A stretch of DNA of 64,000 bases from Tenuibacillus multivorans (GCF_900103915.1 NZ_FNIG01000002.1:266608-330607); one strand, 5' to 3'. Shown: positions 8,250 through 16,920, counted from the first letter of the stretch. Translations and numbers: made by a program. Notes: generated by a model from the sequence alone, not told the origin.

Positions 8250-8759
8250 TTGAAAAAAGAAATATGGGAATGGACTAAAGCAATAATCATTGCCGTAATC
8301 TTAGCTTTTTTCTTAAGAACGTACGTATTTGCAACGTCAATTGTTGAAGGGACAAGTATGGATCCGACCCTTCACAACGGTGAACGTGTTATTTTCAATA
8401 AAGCGATTTATCTTTTAGATGAACCTGAACGTGGAGATATTGTCATTATTCAACACCCTAATAAAAATTATGTTAAACGTGTCATTGGGTTACCTAATGA
8501 AACCATACAGGTGATTGATAATGTCTTATACATTAATGGTAAACCAACTGAGCAACCATATTTACCAGAACAACAAAAATTAGAGACTGGTGATTTTGGT
8601 CCTGTTGAAATACCTACTGGAGAGTATTTCGTTATGGGGGACAATCGCGATATTAGTAAAGACAGCCGAAATGGCTTAGGTTTTATAGAAGAAGATGATA
8701 TCATTGGAAGATCAGAAATTATTATTTATCCTTTCGATAATATATCATTGACAAGATAG
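8250..8759 (+). CDS. Type I signal peptidase, SipS family
   Basis: This serine/lysine membrane protease cuts signal peptides of secreted proteins on the outer face of the membrane. The 169-aa form has one N-terminal membrane segment (residues 9-27), the nucleophile in EGTSMDPTL, the general base in YVKRVIGLP, and the conserved MGDNRDISKDSRNGLGFI block. I chose the TTG at 8250 (encoding MKKEIWEWTK), preceded by AAAGGAAG. The upstream ATG at 8214 overlaps the predicted promoter. The gene is followed at once by palindromic repeat copy A, which begins on the last base of its stop codon. Confidence 0.92.
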   Translation: MKKEIWEWTKAIIIAVILAFFLRTYVFATSIVEGTSMDPTLHNGERVIFNKAIYLLDEPERGDIVIIQHPNKNYVKRVIGLPNETIQVIDNVLYINGKPTEQPYLPEQQKLETGDFGPVEIPTGEYFVMGDNRDISKDSRNGLGFIEEDDIIGRSEIIIYPFDNISLTR

Positions 8760-9001
8760 GGACTGGGACATAACTTAAAATATTAACTATAAAGGCGAAC
8801 AATACTAGGATTTAGCGGAGGAAATATACGTAGACTCCTGCGGGAGGTGAGGCATGGGTGAGACCCCGCAGTGCGCAAGCACGTGGAGGCTCACCAGCCG
8901 CCCGCGGAAAGCGAAGTATATTTCCAGAGCGGGTTATTTGCACTAACCATTTATTCTAGTTGTTCGGATTTTAGTTTGATAAATACACTTTTGACCCAGC
9001 C
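8759..9001 (+). repeat. Large palindromic intergenic repeat, copy A
   Basis: The unit starts GGGACTGGGACA and ends TTTTGACCCAGCC, so its ends can pair. Inside lie GACTCCTGCGGGA, GAGACCCCGCAG, GAGGCTCACC, CCCGCGGAAAGCGAAG and TTCGGATTTTAG in fixed order. The GC content is much higher than that of the flanks. The same blocks occur in the same order in copy B (18241-18494, other strand). Similar GC-rich repeats with the CCGCGGAAAGCGAAG core are common between genes in Bacillaceae. No coding frame is supported. Confidence 0.85.
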
Positions 9002-9011
9002 ACTATCTCTT

Positions 9012-9152
9012 TTACATAATTTTTATCTTTTTAGGTAATTTAAGGATGGATTCATTTAATTCCTCAAGTCGCTTCTCAATACGATGTAATAAATAAAATG
9101 TTACAAGGATTGGAAAGCCAACTTCTGGAATCCAATTCACCCATGATTCCAT
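9012..9152 (-). CDS. YvrJ family small membrane protein
   Basis: Reading from the ATG at 9152 gives a 46-aa protein starting MESWVNWIPEVGFPILVTFY and continuing into HRIEKRLEELNESILKLP. It has one N-terminal membrane helix and an amphipathic C-terminal helix. This matches the YvrJ family, which usually accompanies DUF1659 and DUF2922 proteins. Both lie directly upstream on the same strand, here separated by a terminator. GAAAGGGTGA precedes the start. The function is unknown. Confidence 0.8.
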   Translation of the reverse strand: MESWVNWIPEVGFPILVTFYLLHRIEKRLEELNESILKLPKKIKIM

Positions 9153-9176
9153 TACACATTCACCCTTTCATTACAG

Positions 9177-9203
9177 AAAAAGGCCTTATCACAAGGCCTT
9201 TTT
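9177..9203 (-). terminator. Terminator after the DUF2922 gene
   Basis: AAAAAGGCCTT pairs with AAGGCCTTTTT over a five-base loop, with T-rich sequence on the minus strand. It lies between the DUF2922 gene and the YvrJ gene. Confidence 0.8.
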
Positions 9204-9212
9204 CTTGTTCTA

Positions 9213-9431
9213 TTAGTCTAAAGGAATGTCAGTAACAGCTCGATCAACAATACGAGCCTGATAAATTTCGTTTAATGCACCACCACTTGAGCTAAATACA
9301 TCATTTTGAAGAATATTATCCATCGCTTGTTTAACCGCCACTGGGTCTGCCGGTTCAATTGGGTTGTCTAATGAAATCGTAACCGTTGAACCTTCTAAGT
9401 TTTTAAATTTTAATTCCAGACGTTTAGCCAT
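9213..9431 (-). CDS. DUF2922 domain protein
   Basis: The 72-aa product (RLELKFKNLEGSTVTISLDN and then VKQAMDNILQNDVF) matches the DUF2922 family, a small protein widespread in Bacillales and always near DUF1659 and YvrJ. The role is unknown. It lies 35 bases downstream of the DUF1659 gene, so the two form an operon. A run of G (GGGGGAG) upstream of the ATG is the ribosome site. Confidence 0.85.
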   Translation of the reverse strand: MAKRLELKFKNLEGSTVTISLDNPIEPADPVAVKQAMDNILQNDVFSSSGGALNEIYQARIVDRAVTDIPLD

Positions 9432-9466
9432 TTCAACTCCCCCCTTTCATAAGTTTGCTACCAACG

Positions 9467-9688
9467 TTAACCTTCGTTGACCTCGAATGAATCATTTCTT
9501 ACCACATTTAGTAATGGGTAAGCTTGAAGAGATGCAAGTGATTGACTGACGGAGTATAATTGATCAGCCGTTGCATCAGTCTTCACTCTGTTAAAGGATT
9601 TTTTCTTAGTGATGATTTCGCCGTCCTCATCTTGCCCCGCTTCAAAAACTAGCTGTAGTCGAGAATCCGTTATGATTTGCATTGCCAT
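9467..9688 (-). CDS. DUF1659 domain protein
   Basis: The 73-aa product matches DUF1659: a start MAMQIITDSRLQLVFEAGQD, then SFNRVKTDATADQLYSVSQS and a C-terminal RNDSFEV. These proteins have no known function. It is the first gene of the DUF1659-DUF2922 pair. GGAGGTGAGAGGGC precedes the ATG, a strong site. Confidence 0.85.
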   Translation of the reverse strand: MAMQIITDSRLQLVFEAGQDEDGEIITKKKSFNRVKTDATADQLYSVSQSLASLQAYPLLNVVRNDSFEVNEG

Positions 9689-9727
9689 GCCCTCTCACCT
9701 CCATTTCACTCTTACAATCGAAACAAA

Positions 9728-9767
9728 ATAAAAAAAGTGTGAAATGAATGAAACATTTCACACTTTA
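9728..9767 (-). terminator. Terminator downstream of the 28-codon gene
   Basis: AAAGTGTGAAATG pairs perfectly with CATTTCACACTTT over a seven-base loop. The T run follows on the minus strand, so it should end transcription of the small gene at 9832-9918. Confidence 0.75.
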
Positions 9768-9831
9768 ATAACGTCAAATAAGTATACAATCAATTTGTGA
9801 ATTTGATTGGTCGTTTTTATGCCATTTTTGA

Positions 9832-9918
9832 TTAATGACTGGCATTATCAAAAATGCAATAACCAATGAAAGTAACTAACACACCTAGACAGATAATACC
9901 TAAAGTTGTTTCGATCAT
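9832..9918 (-). CDS. 28-aa membrane peptide
   Basis: A 28-codon frame starts at the ATG at 9918 and encodes a single hydrophobic helix (ETTLGIICLGVLVTFIGYCI) with a short polar tail FDNASH. AAAGGAGGAATTTG gives a very strong ribosome site, and a perfect-stem terminator follows. I do not recognise the peptide. The signals on both sides make it a likely real gene despite its size. Confidence 0.6.
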   Translation of the reverse strand: MIETTLGIICLGVLVTFIGYCIFDNASH

Positions 9919-10068
9919 TCAAATTCCTCCTTTAGCTACATTCTCTTATTAATTTAGTTTACCAAAAAAATTATATCATATATATTCTTTTTTTTATGCT
10001 GAAATATGGTGTAAAATAATTTCATATGCTAATGAAGTAATCAATAATAGATAGATTAGGTGATGGAT

Positions 10069-11229
10069 ATGTCATACTGTCCAAAATGTGGGGCCAAAAC
10101 GTACGAGGAAGAACAATTTTGTGTATCTTGTGGATCACAATTACCAGATAACATAACGGAAAGATATTTAGACGAATCAAAAGGTTTTAATAAATGGTGG
10201 TTCGCTCCGATTTCAGTGGTTATTTTTGTATTAGTCTTTGCAATCGGCATCCACTTTTATCTTGAACATCAACAAAATCAAGCTGTTGAAATCTATCAAG
10301 AAGGTGTTGAGCTTGCTAATGAAGGCCAGTATATTAATGCTAAAGAGAAATTTGAACAATCGCTAGATTACAAGAGTAACTATCAAGCAGCATCAACAAG
10401 TCTAACCTTTATGGATGTCGCAATTGAAATTACGCAATCATTAGAATCAATTGAACCATTAATAGAAGAAGGATCTTATCAGCAGGCTTTTAAACTCACA
10501 CATGATAATGAGAGTAAACTAAGTCAATATAATGGTGAAGTCGTTAACCAACTATTAACAGAAATTGTTTCAAAACGTAATGAAATCCAAATCGCACAGA
10601 TTCAAGACCAATTAGATGAAGATGCCAGTATTGACGAGTTAAAAATGCAGCTTTGGAAAGTTGAATCCATTAAAACAGAAGAAGCAAATGAGCTTGAAAG
10701 CCAAATGAAAGAACGAATTGTTAATCACTCATTTAATCAAGCTAGTTCTGAACTTAGTGAGAACCAGTTTTCAACAGCACTGGGTATTGTAGATGACGCC
10801 TTACGTTACATACCAGACAATGAGCGTCTTCAAAGTCTTAAAACAACGATTGAAAGAGAGAGAATTGCATTCGAAACAGAACAGCAGGAACGAATTGAGC
10901 AAGCACTTAACCAATACGAAATGGAACAAGAACAGAATGCAAATAGCGCCGTTGAATTAGTTAATATCGAGGCTAGTACAAATGAAGAAGGCGACACAGT
11001 GGTAAAAGGTGAAATTAAAAGTATTGCAACCGTACCCATTTATTCGATTTCAGTTAAATATACACTCCATAATCAAGATGGAGATCAAATACTAGAAAAT
11101 GAAACATTTGTATTTCCAGAAACACTATATCCAGAAGAATCTGGTGAGTTTGAATATACGCATTTCGATATTGAAGAAGATGTTGTCATAGATAACTGGG
11201 AAATTAAATGGTATTTGGAAGGTGAATAA
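10069..11229 (+). CDS. Zinc-ribbon membrane protein with TPR-like helical region
   Basis: The protein of about 386 residues starts with a zinc ribbon (CPKCG near residue 4 and CVSCG near residue 20), has one membrane helix (about residues 45-65), and then a long helical region with TPR-like repeats (YQEGVELANEGQYINAKEKF). The C-terminal 100 residues look like a beta-rich FxLYD-type domain (VKGEIKSIATVPIYSISVKY). The topology suggests a ribbon inside and helical and beta domains outside. It lies three bases before an HtrA-like protease, so they probably act together. I prefer the ATG at 10069 to the GTG at 10060 because AGGTG is well spaced from it. Confidence 0.75.
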   Translation: MSYCPKCGAKTYEEEQFCVSCGSQLPDNITERYLDESKGFNKWWFAPISVVIFVLVFAIGIHFYLEHQQNQAVEIYQEGVELANEGQYINAKEKFEQSLDYKSNYQAASTSLTFMDVAIEITQSLESIEPLIEEGSYQQAFKLTHDNESKLSQYNGEVVNQLLTEIVSKRNEIQIAQIQDQLDEDASIDELKMQLWKVESIKTEEANELESQMKERIVNHSFNQASSELSENQFSTALGIVDDALRYIPDNERLQSLKTTIERERIAFETEQQERIEQALNQYEMEQEQNANSAVELVNIEASTNEEGDTVVKGEIKSIATVPIYSISVKYTLHNQDGDQILENETFVFPETLYPEESGEFEYTHFDIEEDVVIDNWEIKWYLEGE

Positions 11230-11232
11230 GAA

Positions 11233-12432
11233 GTGATCATGATGCCACACGCAAAAAAACGCATATTTCCGATTGTATTGTCTATATTGATCCTCATGAT
11301 AGCTGCCATAGTGATTTATCTTTACTATAGTCATTGGGATGAAGAAGCTTTGGCACAGACCAATGGCATGGTTGAATTCGTTGAAAACGATAAAAGTAAA
11401 AAAGACTTACAAACGATCATTCACGAGGCACAAAAGGATGTTGTCCAAATCGAAGCTATTGGTCCTTTTGGGGAAAGTACCGGTTCTGGATTTTTATATA
11501 ACAACAAAGGCGATATCATTACCAATGCACACGTTGTTAAAAATGCTGATGATATCTTTGTTAAAACATCTGAAGCTCAAACATACCCGGGCGCCTTAAT
11601 CGGAATCAGTAATACTCAGGATGTAGCAGTCATCCGGGTACCACAATTATCAAACCGAGTTTCATTGGAAATTGATCCGGCATTTGAGCCGTCTGTTGGG
11701 GATAACATTATTGCTGTTGGATCACCTCTCAGATTTCAAAATACGGTAACAGAAGGAATCGTTTCTGGACTAGACCGCAGCTTTACCGTTAATAATTATG
11801 AATATAAGAATTTGTACCAAGTGTCTGCTAATATTTCACAAGGAAATAGTGGCGGTCCACTCATTCATCAAGGGAATGGTTTGATTATCGGTATTAATAC
11901 AGCTGCCACAACAGAAGGTAACATGGGATTTAGTATCCCCATTTCTCAGATTTATGATTTAATCCAAATGTGGTCAGCCAAAGCCGATGATGAGGAATTA
12001 AACTTTGATGGTGATCCAAATAATTATCAGTCCATCAATCCTGAATCATTAAGAGATGATGCCGAATATTTAATTAACTACTACTATGAAACTTTAAATG
12101 TTCGCGATTATTTTACGGCTTACTCTCTACTAGGAAGCAACGAACAAATAAAACGTACCTATCAAGAATTTCGGGAATTAATCGTTCGTGCAGCAAATAT
12201 TGATGTTCAAAACATGGATTTTGAATTGACCGAAAATGATCGGGTTAAAGCAATCGTCTCTTCGGATCATCACATACGAAAAGATGAAGAAACGATGGAA
12301 ATTCATCACTATAAATCAACATACAAAATTGGATACGAAAATGATCAACTTAAAATCCTAACATTTGAACGTGAATTACTATCCAAAACTGAAGAAAAAC
12401 TCGAACCTGAACAAAATGAAGAAGTGGAATAA
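11233..12432 (+). CDS. Membrane-anchored trypsin-like serine protease (HtrA-like, no PDZ domain)
   Basis: This S1C-type protease has one N-terminal membrane helix (about residues 10-29) and an outside catalytic domain. The triad is visible: His in TNAHVV, Asp in NTQDVAVI and Ser in QGNSGGPL. True HtrA proteins carry a PDZ domain, but here residues 265-399 form a different domain (YYYETLNVRDYFTAYSLLGS) that resembles NTF2-like or extracellular sensor domains. The gene lies three bases behind the zinc-ribbon gene. GTG at 11233 or ATG at 11239 may be the start. A strong terminator follows. Confidence 0.85.
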   Translation: MIMMPHAKKRIFPIVLSILILMIAAIVIYLYYSHWDEEALAQTNGMVEFVENDKSKKDLQTIIHEAQKDVVQIEAIGPFGESTGSGFLYNNKGDIITNAHVVKNADDIFVKTSEAQTYPGALIGISNTQDVAVIRVPQLSNRVSLEIDPAFEPSVGDNIIAVGSPLRFQNTVTEGIVSGLDRSFTVNNYEYKNLYQVSANISQGNSGGPLIHQGNGLIIGINTAATTEGNMGFSIPISQIYDLIQMWSAKADDEELNFDGDPNNYQSINPESLRDDAEYLINYYYETLNVRDYFTAYSLLGSNEQIKRTYQEFRELIVRAANIDVQNMDFELTENDRVKAIVSSDHHIRKDEETMEIHHYKSTYKIGYENDQLKILTFERELLSKTEEKLEPEQNEEVE

Positions 12433-12433
12433 T

Positions 12434-12460
12434 AAAGTGGCAACCGTTGCCACTTTTTTA
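12434..12460 (+). terminator. Terminator of the zinc-ribbon/protease operon
   Basis: AAAGTGGCAAC pairs with GTTGCCACTTT over a one-base centre and is followed by TTTTA. It starts directly after the protease stop. Confidence 0.85.
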
Positions 12461-12553
12461 TTTAATCTCATCCATAAAACTGGGTTAATATCCTTACAAC
12501 TGAAAGCATCATTACATATACATACATTACAAGCGCACATGGAGGTGATTTGA

Positions 12554-12709
12554 ATGTTTGGAGCAAATTATGGACCAGGTAATGTTGCAGGAAGTAATGT
12601 AGGAGGTCACCATGGTGGTTATGGTGGATATGGTGGATACAATAACTTCGCGTTGATTGTTGTCCTATTCATCTTACTCATCATTGTTGGTGCTGCTTTT
12701 TATTGCTAA
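12554..12709 (+). CDS. YjcZ family sporulation-associated membrane peptide
   Basis: The 51-aa product has a Gly/Tyr-rich N-terminal half (GGHHGGYGGYGGYNN) and a C-terminal helix FALIVVLFILLIIVGAAFYC. This is the hallmark of the YjcZ family of spore-forming bacilli, small proteins made in sporulating cells. Its exact role is unknown. GGAGGTGATTTGA precedes the ATG. It lies alone, with a terminator after it. Confidence 0.88.
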   Translation: MFGANYGPGNVAGSNVGGHHGGYGGYGGYNNFALIVVLFILLIIVGAAFYC

Positions 12710-12741
12710 AGACAATAAAGTTTCTTTAAATTAATTATGCC

Positions 12742-12780
12742 AAAAAGGTGTGACCGGTTTATAACTGGCCACACCTTTTT
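12742..12780. terminator. Bidirectional terminator between yjcZ-like gene and GGDEF/EAL gene
   Basis: AAAAAGGTGTG pairs with CACACCTTTTT, with further pairing inside (CCGGT with ACTGG). Both strands carry T runs. Confidence 0.85.
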
Positions 12781-12787
12781 GTAATCA

Positions 12788-14752
12788 TCATGATAATTTC
12801 TTATTAAATAATAAATCAACTTCTTTAACCGGAACAGGCTTACTAAAGTAAAAGCCTTGAACCTCATCACAATTTTCACCATTAAGAAATAATAAGTCCT
12901 CTTCATTTTCTACACCCTCCGCAATCACCTTTAAATTAAGTGAATGTGAAAGATGAATAATCGTTTTGACAATTGCAACGTTTTGTTCAGTACGATTTTG
13001 GATAAATAAACGATCAATTTTCAGCTTACTGAGTGGAAATTGACTGATATATTTTAACGAAGAATAGCCGGTACCAAAATCATCTAAGGCAACATTAACG
13101 CCAAGCTGTTGAAACCCTTTTAGAGTTTCAATAATAAATTGTTCATTGGACATTGCCATGCTTTCGGTTATTTCTAACTCTAAATATTGTGGGTCTAATC
13201 CAGTCTCATTTAAGATTGATTCAATATTTCGTACTAAGTCCCGCTGTAGGAATTGCCGCGCTGATAGATTCACACTTACTTTTACCTTTGGCAAACCTAA
13301 ATCTTGCCACAGCTTATTTTGACGGCATGCCTCACGAATGACCCAGTCTCCTAATTCTACAATCAATCCAGTTTTTTCAGATAACGGTATAAATTCTTTT
13401 GGCGGAATGAGGCCTTTTTCTGGGTGATTCCAGCGACATAAGGCTTCTAAACCTATAATCTTTTTGGATTTCATTTCAATCTGTGGCTGAAAAAACAATT
13501 CAAAGTCTTGGTTTTTAATAGCTTTATGTAGCTCGTTCTCCATCGTCAGTCTTTCTTTAAAACCTTCTGTTAATGACGTTTTAAAAATTTGATAATCGTT
13601 TTTATTCTCCTCTTTAATTAAGTGCATCGCTGTATCAGCTTGTTTGATTAATTGTGAAGCGTGATCACCTAAATCTGGGAAAAGACTGATACCTATACTC
13701 ACTGATGTATATATTTCATAACCATCTACATTTAGAGGTTGCTTAAAACTATTTATCAGCTTTTGAGCAAATTCCTCCGCTTCCTCTGGCTTATCAACAT
13801 CCCGCTGAAGAACTAAAAATTCATCACCTGTTACTCGTGCGATAAAGACATCCTCAACGAAAAGTCGCTTTAAACGGTCAGCACACGACTTTAATAATCG
13901 ATCTCCAAAGTGATATCCTAACGTATCATTAATATGCTTAAAATAATCTAAATCAATAAAATGAACGGCTAACTTGTTTGAATTAAGTATTGCAGAATGT
14001 ATTTCATCCTTTAGTACCTTTTGAAAATAGTTTCGATTCGGTAAATCCGTTAATTCATCATAATAAGCCATAAATTCAATTTGTTTTTCGTTTTCAACAC
14101 GCTCTGTAATATTGCGTACAATCGCAATTCTTAATTGATTATTTTTTACATTGATAATTTCAGGAATAATCTCAGTATAAATGTCGCTACCATCTTTCCT
14201 TATTCCCTTGACGGTAAAAGAGGATGTTCGTTCAGATTCTACACTTTTTATTAATTTTTTATGGTCATTAGGATGGACTATTTTAAGTACGGATTCGCCT
14301 AACAGCTCTGAGCGATTATATCCTGATAAACTAGCAAACGCCTGGTCACAATCGACAATTTTATCACCATCATACATGACAATACCTTCGTATGGCCCAT
14401 TTATCATATTGTTAAGCGAATAAACAACCGACTCTTTATTGGCTTGTAAACCGCCTTCCTTTAAAAGCATACATACATAATCGCCGAGTTGAATACTTTG
14501 CAGCAAAATTAATTTTTCTGGCTTCTTTTTAGTTCGAATCATTAATTCCTTTCCGGTAGGTGTGAGTGAATCTAAATTTAAATAATCCGTGATGTAGGGC
14601 TTCGTGTCTGACTGAAGCTGCAATAAATCATGAGTCGATTGATTTAAGGCAACAATTTGCCCCTCCTTATCCACAAATAACACGGCATCTGAAAGGTTTT
14701 CAAAAATCCAATCATGAATGGGTAGTTGTAGATTCTCCTCCGTCTTTCGCAA
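12788..14752 (-). CDS. PAS-PAS-GGDEF-EAL cyclic di-GMP protein
   Basis: The 654-aa soluble protein has two PAS domains (about 10-110 and 115-235), a GGDEF domain (236-395) and an EAL domain (405-650). The EAL part keeps the catalytic signatures EALCRWNHP, LDDFGTGYSS, KIDRLFI and AEGVEN, so it should degrade c-di-GMP. The GGDEF signature reads TGDEF (ARVTGDEFLVL), with the first Gly replaced, so cyclase activity is doubtful and the domain may only bind GTP. The PAS domains suggest control by a ligand or redox signal. It is a single gene. Confidence 0.9.
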   Translation of the reverse strand: MRKTEENLQLPIHDWIFENLSDAVLFVDKEGQIVALNQSTHDLLQLQSDTKPYITDYLNLDSLTPTGKELMIRTKKKPEKLILLQSIQLGDYVCMLLKEGGLQANKESVVYSLNNMINGPYEGIVMYDGDKIVDCDQAFASLSGYNRSELLGESVLKIVHPNDHKKLIKSVESERTSSFTVKGIRKDGSDIYTEIIPEIINVKNNQLRIAIVRNITERVENEKQIEFMAYYDELTDLPNRNYFQKVLKDEIHSAILNSNKLAVHFIDLDYFKHINDTLGYHFGDRLLKSCADRLKRLFVEDVFIARVTGDEFLVLQRDVDKPEEAEEFAQKLINSFKQPLNVDGYEIYTSVSIGISLFPDLGDHASQLIKQADTAMHLIKEENKNDYQIFKTSLTEGFKERLTMENELHKAIKNQDFELFFQPQIEMKSKKIIGLEALCRWNHPEKGLIPPKEFIPLSEKTGLIVELGDWVIREACRQNKLWQDLGLPKVKVSVNLSARQFLQRDLVRNIESILNETGLDPQYLELEITESMAMSNEQFIIETLKGFQQLGVNVALDDFGTGYSSLKYISQFPLSKLKIDRLFIQNRTEQNVAIVKTIIHLSHSLNLKVIAEGVENEEDLLFLNGENCDEVQGFYFSKPVPVKEVDLLFNKKLS

Positions 14753-14773
14753 GTATAGTCCCCCTTGTACCTC

Positions 14774-16141
14774 TTATCCGATATTAATTCTTTCTGTAGG
14801 ATAACGATAATTACTTTTTGTTTGTTGTTTATTAAAAGTAAATAGGAATGTTAATAAACCAATTCTCCCAATAAACATTAAGAGCATGAGAAGTATTTGA
14901 CTAAATGATGATAGTTTTGATGTAATCCCTGTTGACAGCCCAGTTGTTCCGAAGGCTGAACTCACTTCAAAAATAATACTGGTAAGCGAAAATGGTTCAA
15001 TTGCAGTCACAATAATTGTTACAGTGATAAACATAATAATAGCTAATAAGGTTACGACAACAGCCTTAAATAGATCCTCTTCCTCTATTTGGCGTCCAAA
15101 TATTTTAATATTCGTTTGTCCTCTTGCAAAGGTCAATATGAAGATAATCACCAAGGCAAATGTCGTAGTTCGAATTCCACCACCAACACTACTCGGAGAA
15201 GCCCCAATAAACATCATACTTGATAAGAACACTTGTGTTTGTTCGGTAAACGCATTGATATCCATCGTGGTCAACCCAGCACTTCTTGCCGTTGTTGACT
15301 GAAACAAGCTTGTAAATAAAATCTCATGCCAGCTTTTATCAGCAAAATAATGATTAAATTCTAAAAATAATATAATGACAAAAGAAAAAGCTAATAATGC
15401 AAAATAGGTAAAGGTTGTTAGTTTTGTAAACAACGAAAATCGCTTAAGGTTTCGTTCTTCGGGTGAAATTTTGACATATTCTTTGACCTCAATCAAAACA
15501 GGGAATCCGATAGCTCCTGAAATAATCAACAGAATATGTACAAATTGAACAAAATAATCGTGTTGGAACGGCTGTAAGGATGATCCTGTTATATCAAAAC
15601 CACCATTCGTAACCGCACTAATTGCCGAGAAAAATCCTTGATAATAGGCTTCTAAAATCGAATCATAATAATTTAAATAATAAGTACCTAAAATCATAAA
15701 CCCAATAAACTCAATCGTTAAAATCAGGATTAACATGTCTTTCACTAGACGTACAATACCCGAAATCGATTGAGTGTTTTGATCCGTCATAATCATACGT
15801 CGCTCACGGAATCCTATTTTTCTCCCTAGGATTAGCCAAATTAATGTCCCTAGTGCCATAACTCCTAAACCACCAATTTGTAGAGCTAAGGCAATGACAA
15901 TTACACCGAAAAAGCTAAAGGACTCAGCCGTTGAAACGACCGTTAACCCTGTCACACTAACCGAACTAACGGATGTAAATAAGACATCCATGAACGATAA
16001 ACTAACACCGTCTTTATGTGCAATTGGAAGGGATAACAAAATGGTAACTAAGGTTACCGCAGCTACATAATACATCGAGATCAGCTGCACGACGGATAAT
16101 CGATTAAATAGCTTTCTGACTGTCGACTTTTCTCTGTACAT
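14774..16141 (-). CDS. TrkH/KtrB-type potassium transporter subunit
   Basis: The 455-aa membrane protein shows the four pore-loop repeats of TrkH/Ktr ion channels, for example SSVSVTGLTVV, SAVTNGGFDITG, TTARSAGLTTMD and SSAFGTTGLSTGI, where the filter glycines sit. It would import K+ with a cytoplasmic KtrA/C-type RCK subunit, none of which is in the window. The length fits KtrB/KtrD. K+ uptake is the first response to salt stress and fits the BCCT osmolyte transporter nearby. AAGGAGAAACATT precedes the ATG. Confidence 0.9.
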   Translation of the reverse strand: MYREKSTVRKLFNRLSVVQLISMYYVAAVTLVTILLSLPIAHKDGVSLSFMDVLFTSVSSVSVTGLTVVSTAESFSFFGVIVIALALQIGGLGVMALGTLIWLILGRKIGFRERRMIMTDQNTQSISGIVRLVKDMLILILTIEFIGFMILGTYYLNYYDSILEAYYQGFFSAISAVTNGGFDITGSSLQPFQHDYFVQFVHILLIISGAIGFPVLIEVKEYVKISPEERNLKRFSLFTKLTTFTYFALLAFSFVIILFLEFNHYFADKSWHEILFTSLFQSTTARSAGLTTMDINAFTEQTQVFLSSMMFIGASPSSVGGGIRTTTFALVIIFILTFARGQTNIKIFGRQIEEEDLFKAVVVTLLAIIMFITVTIIVTAIEPFSLTSIIFEVSSAFGTTGLSTGITSKLSSFSQILLMLLMFIGRIGLLTFLFTFNKQQTKSNYRYPTERINIG

Positions 16142-16257
16142 AATGTTTCTCCTTATTAGTCCAAAATTCCTGCTAAAACTACAAACTAATACAAAATTTA
16201 TAATAAAAAAAGATCATTTAGACTAGAAATATTATATTATTTGGCAAAATGTGACAT

Positions 16258-16293
16258 AAACCCTTGCCTGCTTATGGACAGACTAGGGTTTAA
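16258..16293 (-). terminator. Inverted repeat after the YwpF-like gene
   Basis: AAACCCT pairs with AGGGTTT, extended inside by CTG with CAG. It lies just past the stop of the minus-strand gene but lacks a clean T run, so its strength is uncertain. Confidence 0.45.
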
Positions 16294-16296
16294 AAA

Positions 16297-16722
16297 TTAG
16301 TAAAAGCTTTCTTGATTTTTTTCCTTAAACTTCTTTAATAATGAAACGCCTTGATAACCTGCCTCAATTAAATCCTGTAACATATGTTCAACTTGCTCAC
16401 GTTCACGGTTAACTAAATTTCCGATAAGTATTACGTTGATATCCCCATCGATTTCATTAACAGAATTGACTTTAGCCACAATCGTCGCTTTAGGATTCGT
16501 TGATTTTGTAATTCTTACTTGCACCACAATCTCCTGCTGCCTCTCATGGTTCTCTTGAAACAGTTCATAATAAGATTTGGGGATTAAAAATTCTATTAAC
16601 CAACGATCCTTATCAATTTCACGATCAATAATTAAACCATCTTGGATACTAATTTCTCGGTTATACAGTTCATCACCCGCTTTTTCTAAAACTTCTATTG
16701 AAATAAGCCTAAACGTTTTCAT
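16297..16722 (-). CDS. YwpF family protein
   Basis: The 141-aa protein begins MKTFRLISIEVLEK and continues DGLIIDREIDKDRWLIEFLI, matching the Bacillus YwpF family of small cytoplasmic proteins with no known function. It has no membrane segment and no catalytic motif that I recognise. It is a single gene with AAGGAAGGT before the start. A weak hairpin follows. Confidence 0.7.
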   Translation of the reverse strand: MKTFRLISIEVLEKAGDELYNREISIQDGLIIDREIDKDRWLIEFLIPKSYYELFQENHERQQEIVVQVRITKSTNPKATIVAKVNSVNEIDGDINVILIGNLVNREREQVEHMLQDLIEAGYQGVSLLKKFKEKNQESFY

Positions 16723-16887
16723 TTTATAACCTTCCTTTCACGTAAATACATTATAAAGGAATTTCTAGGAAGACAAAAGAATCATATATATCTGTCTTTC
16801 ATATTATAATTTTTTCGAAAAAAATCAACACACACCATCGCATTACTTTTGCCCTATTGATTATTTATTAAACATTTTGAATTAGAA

Positions 16888-16920
16888 AAAGGCAGTTGAA
16901 ATAAATTCCAACTGCCTAAT
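16888..16920 (-). terminator. Terminator of the four-helix membrane protein gene
   Basis: On the minus strand AGGCAGTTG pairs with CAACTGCCT over a short loop and is followed by TTTTTCT. It lies 35 bases past the stop of the gene at 16954. Confidence 0.75.

Noticed and set aside
16142-16296. c-di-AMP (ydaO-type) riboswitch before the TrkH gene
   Set aside because: The gap is short and AT-rich and shows no conserved core of that riboswitch.
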